DNA from: Candidatus Bathyarchaeota archaeon B26-1
Lineage (GTDB): Archaea; Thermoproteota; Bathyarchaeia; Bathyarchaeales; B26-1
Direction of reading: 5' to 3'
DNA length: 23,628 nt
Assembly: GCA_001593925.1 (NCBI GenBank)
Contig: LUCD01000002.1
Coordinates: 1 to 23,628, forward strand
Shown here in pieces: positions 22,792 to 23,628 of this stretch (positions are counted from its first letter, which is position 1; each line of letters opens with the position of its first letter). The notes below the pieces were generated by a model. The model was given only the letters and a program-made list of their open reading frames with translations, was not told the origin of the DNA and did no database searches. The position numbers and the translations under genes were made by a program.

Positions 22792-23628
22792 ATGCTTCGC
22801 AACGTTAAGGGGCAGATGAGGGTCGTCGAGGCCATGATAACCTGCCTAATCGTGATCAGCGGGCTGACGGCCTCCATCTACCTCTCAAGCATGTACGCCG
22901 TAACCGAGAGCATAGAACTGAAGAAGACCGGTATGAACATACTCAGCCTCCTTAACAAGCCTGAAGTCTTCATGGAGATCGTCGACCGCCGGGAGAACTG
23001 GGAGTCTAACTTGAAGCTGCTGATCGACAACCTCATCCCGGCGGATACGTTCTACAACCTAACCATACGGAGCGCCCTAGACGGTCAGGTCATCGGCACG
23101 GTCTCGAACCTACCCAAACAGGGCCTAGAAGCCGTCCAAGAAGCCGTCTCAATAGAGACGACGGCCACGATCTCGATGCCTATGAAAATGAGGGTGCAGA
23201 TACCCCTAGACACCGTGCTTGTGATCGATGTCTCGGGGAGCATGAGGGACGAGATTCCGGGAGATGATTCCACGAAGCTCGAAGCCGCCAAGGAAGCCGC
23301 TAAGATGTACATAGACTGCCTCAACTCGACTATGGATAGGGTCGGCGTTGTCTCGTTCTCCACCACGGCGACGCTGAGATGCGGACAACTTCACGGAGGC
23401 CAAGTCTAGGATCGACGAGTTGAGCGCTGGGGGGTGGACCAACATCGGAGACGGAGTATACCAAGCTAACGACGAGTTCGAGGTTAACGGAAGGGGAGAG
23501 GACGCTTTATGGGTGATAATCCTCCTCTCGGACGGGAAGGCTAACCGCCCCCAAAACCCTGAAGACCCGGGAGATGAGGAGTATCCGCGCAGCTACGCTC
23601 TGAACGCTTCTAGGGAGGCGTCAGAGAT
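22792..23628 (+). CDS. Pilin-like protein D' fused to a VWA domain; frameshifted and partial at the window end
   Basis: The start is ATG 22792 (the frame also opens at ATG 22777), chosen because GGAAGTGA lies 5 nt upstream and MLRNVKGQMRVVEA aligns with protein D of locus 1. It has a GQ...E pilin-type signal, a membrane span and a short ectodomain with NLTIRSALDG. A VWA domain then begins with LDTVLVIDVSGSM, whose DVSGS MIDAS is intact. The reading frame stops at 23407-23409, just after VSFSTTATL. From 23381 the +1 frame continues without a stop to the window end and reads ADNFTEAKSRIDELSAGG, then TNIGDGVY and IILLSDGKA, the rest of a VWA fold. So one base is extra, or two are missing, between about 23371 and 23400. 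This is a real frameshift, a sequencing error, or a recoding site. The gene continues beyond 23628. Confidence 0.7.

Noticed and set aside
1..23628. CRISPR array, tRNA or rRNA genes, insertion sequence or integrase
   Set aside because: No regularly spaced direct repeats, no cloverleaf-like or conserved rRNA segments, and no transposase or recombinase motifs were seen on either strand. A dedicated tRNA or repeat scan was not possible here.

Overview
The window is archaeal DNA. The evidence is TrmB and ArnR1/HTH_45-type winged-helix regulators, FlaI/FlaJ-type secretion ATPase and membrane-platform pairs, class III (pilin-type) signal peptides, an archaeal GGxD prepilin peptidase, BRE/TATA-like promoters, and frequent TTG/GTG starts with 1-11 nt gene overlaps. 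The style fits a TACK-type archaeon, possibly Bathyarchaeia-like, but no rRNA or universal marker is present, so the phylum is a guess. I saw no tRNA, rRNA, CRISPR array, transposase or integrase.

Layout. (1) 1-3224 is a regulatory flank. It holds a small winged-helix protein, two short proteins sharing a helical motif (811-338 and 2335-2057, minus strand), a TrmB-family regulator, a probable 32-residue protein and a small membrane protein. (2) 10594-3367, minus strand, is type IV pilus/Tad-like locus 1: a major pilin, two pilin-like membrane proteins, the ATPase, the platform protein, and three more single-pass surface proteins. (3) 10832-15479 is a central module: a SecB-like protein (-), a MoxR-family AAA+ ATPase and a VWA protein (+, one operon), and two unrecognised helical proteins (-). 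(4) 15637-23628 is pilus locus 2: a prepilin peptidase (-), then on the plus strand a pilin, ATPase, platform protein and four pilin-like surface proteins. The last carries a VWA domain, is interrupted by a frameshift and runs off the window.

The two pilus loci are paralogous gene by gene but in a different order (A-B-ATPase-platform-C-D-E in locus 1; ATPase-platform-A'-B'-C'-D' in locus 2). Archaellum-specific genes (FlaH/KaiC-like, FlaF/G, FlaX) are absent, so these are pili or secretion machines rather than archaella.

The most notable signal is a 25-bp imperfect palindrome, half-site (T)GTRYGTA, arms separated by exactly 9 nt. It occurs three times, only in intergenic DNA, each time next to a TATA-like element: before the locus-1 major pilin, in the divergent region between the SecB-like gene and the MoxR-VWA operon, and before the two-gene helical operon. 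None was found before the locus-2 pilin. The sequence thus argues that the MoxR/VWA/SecB-like/helical genes form one regulon with pilus locus 1. I propose that this is an undescribed pilus-associated chaperone or remodelling system; that function is inference.
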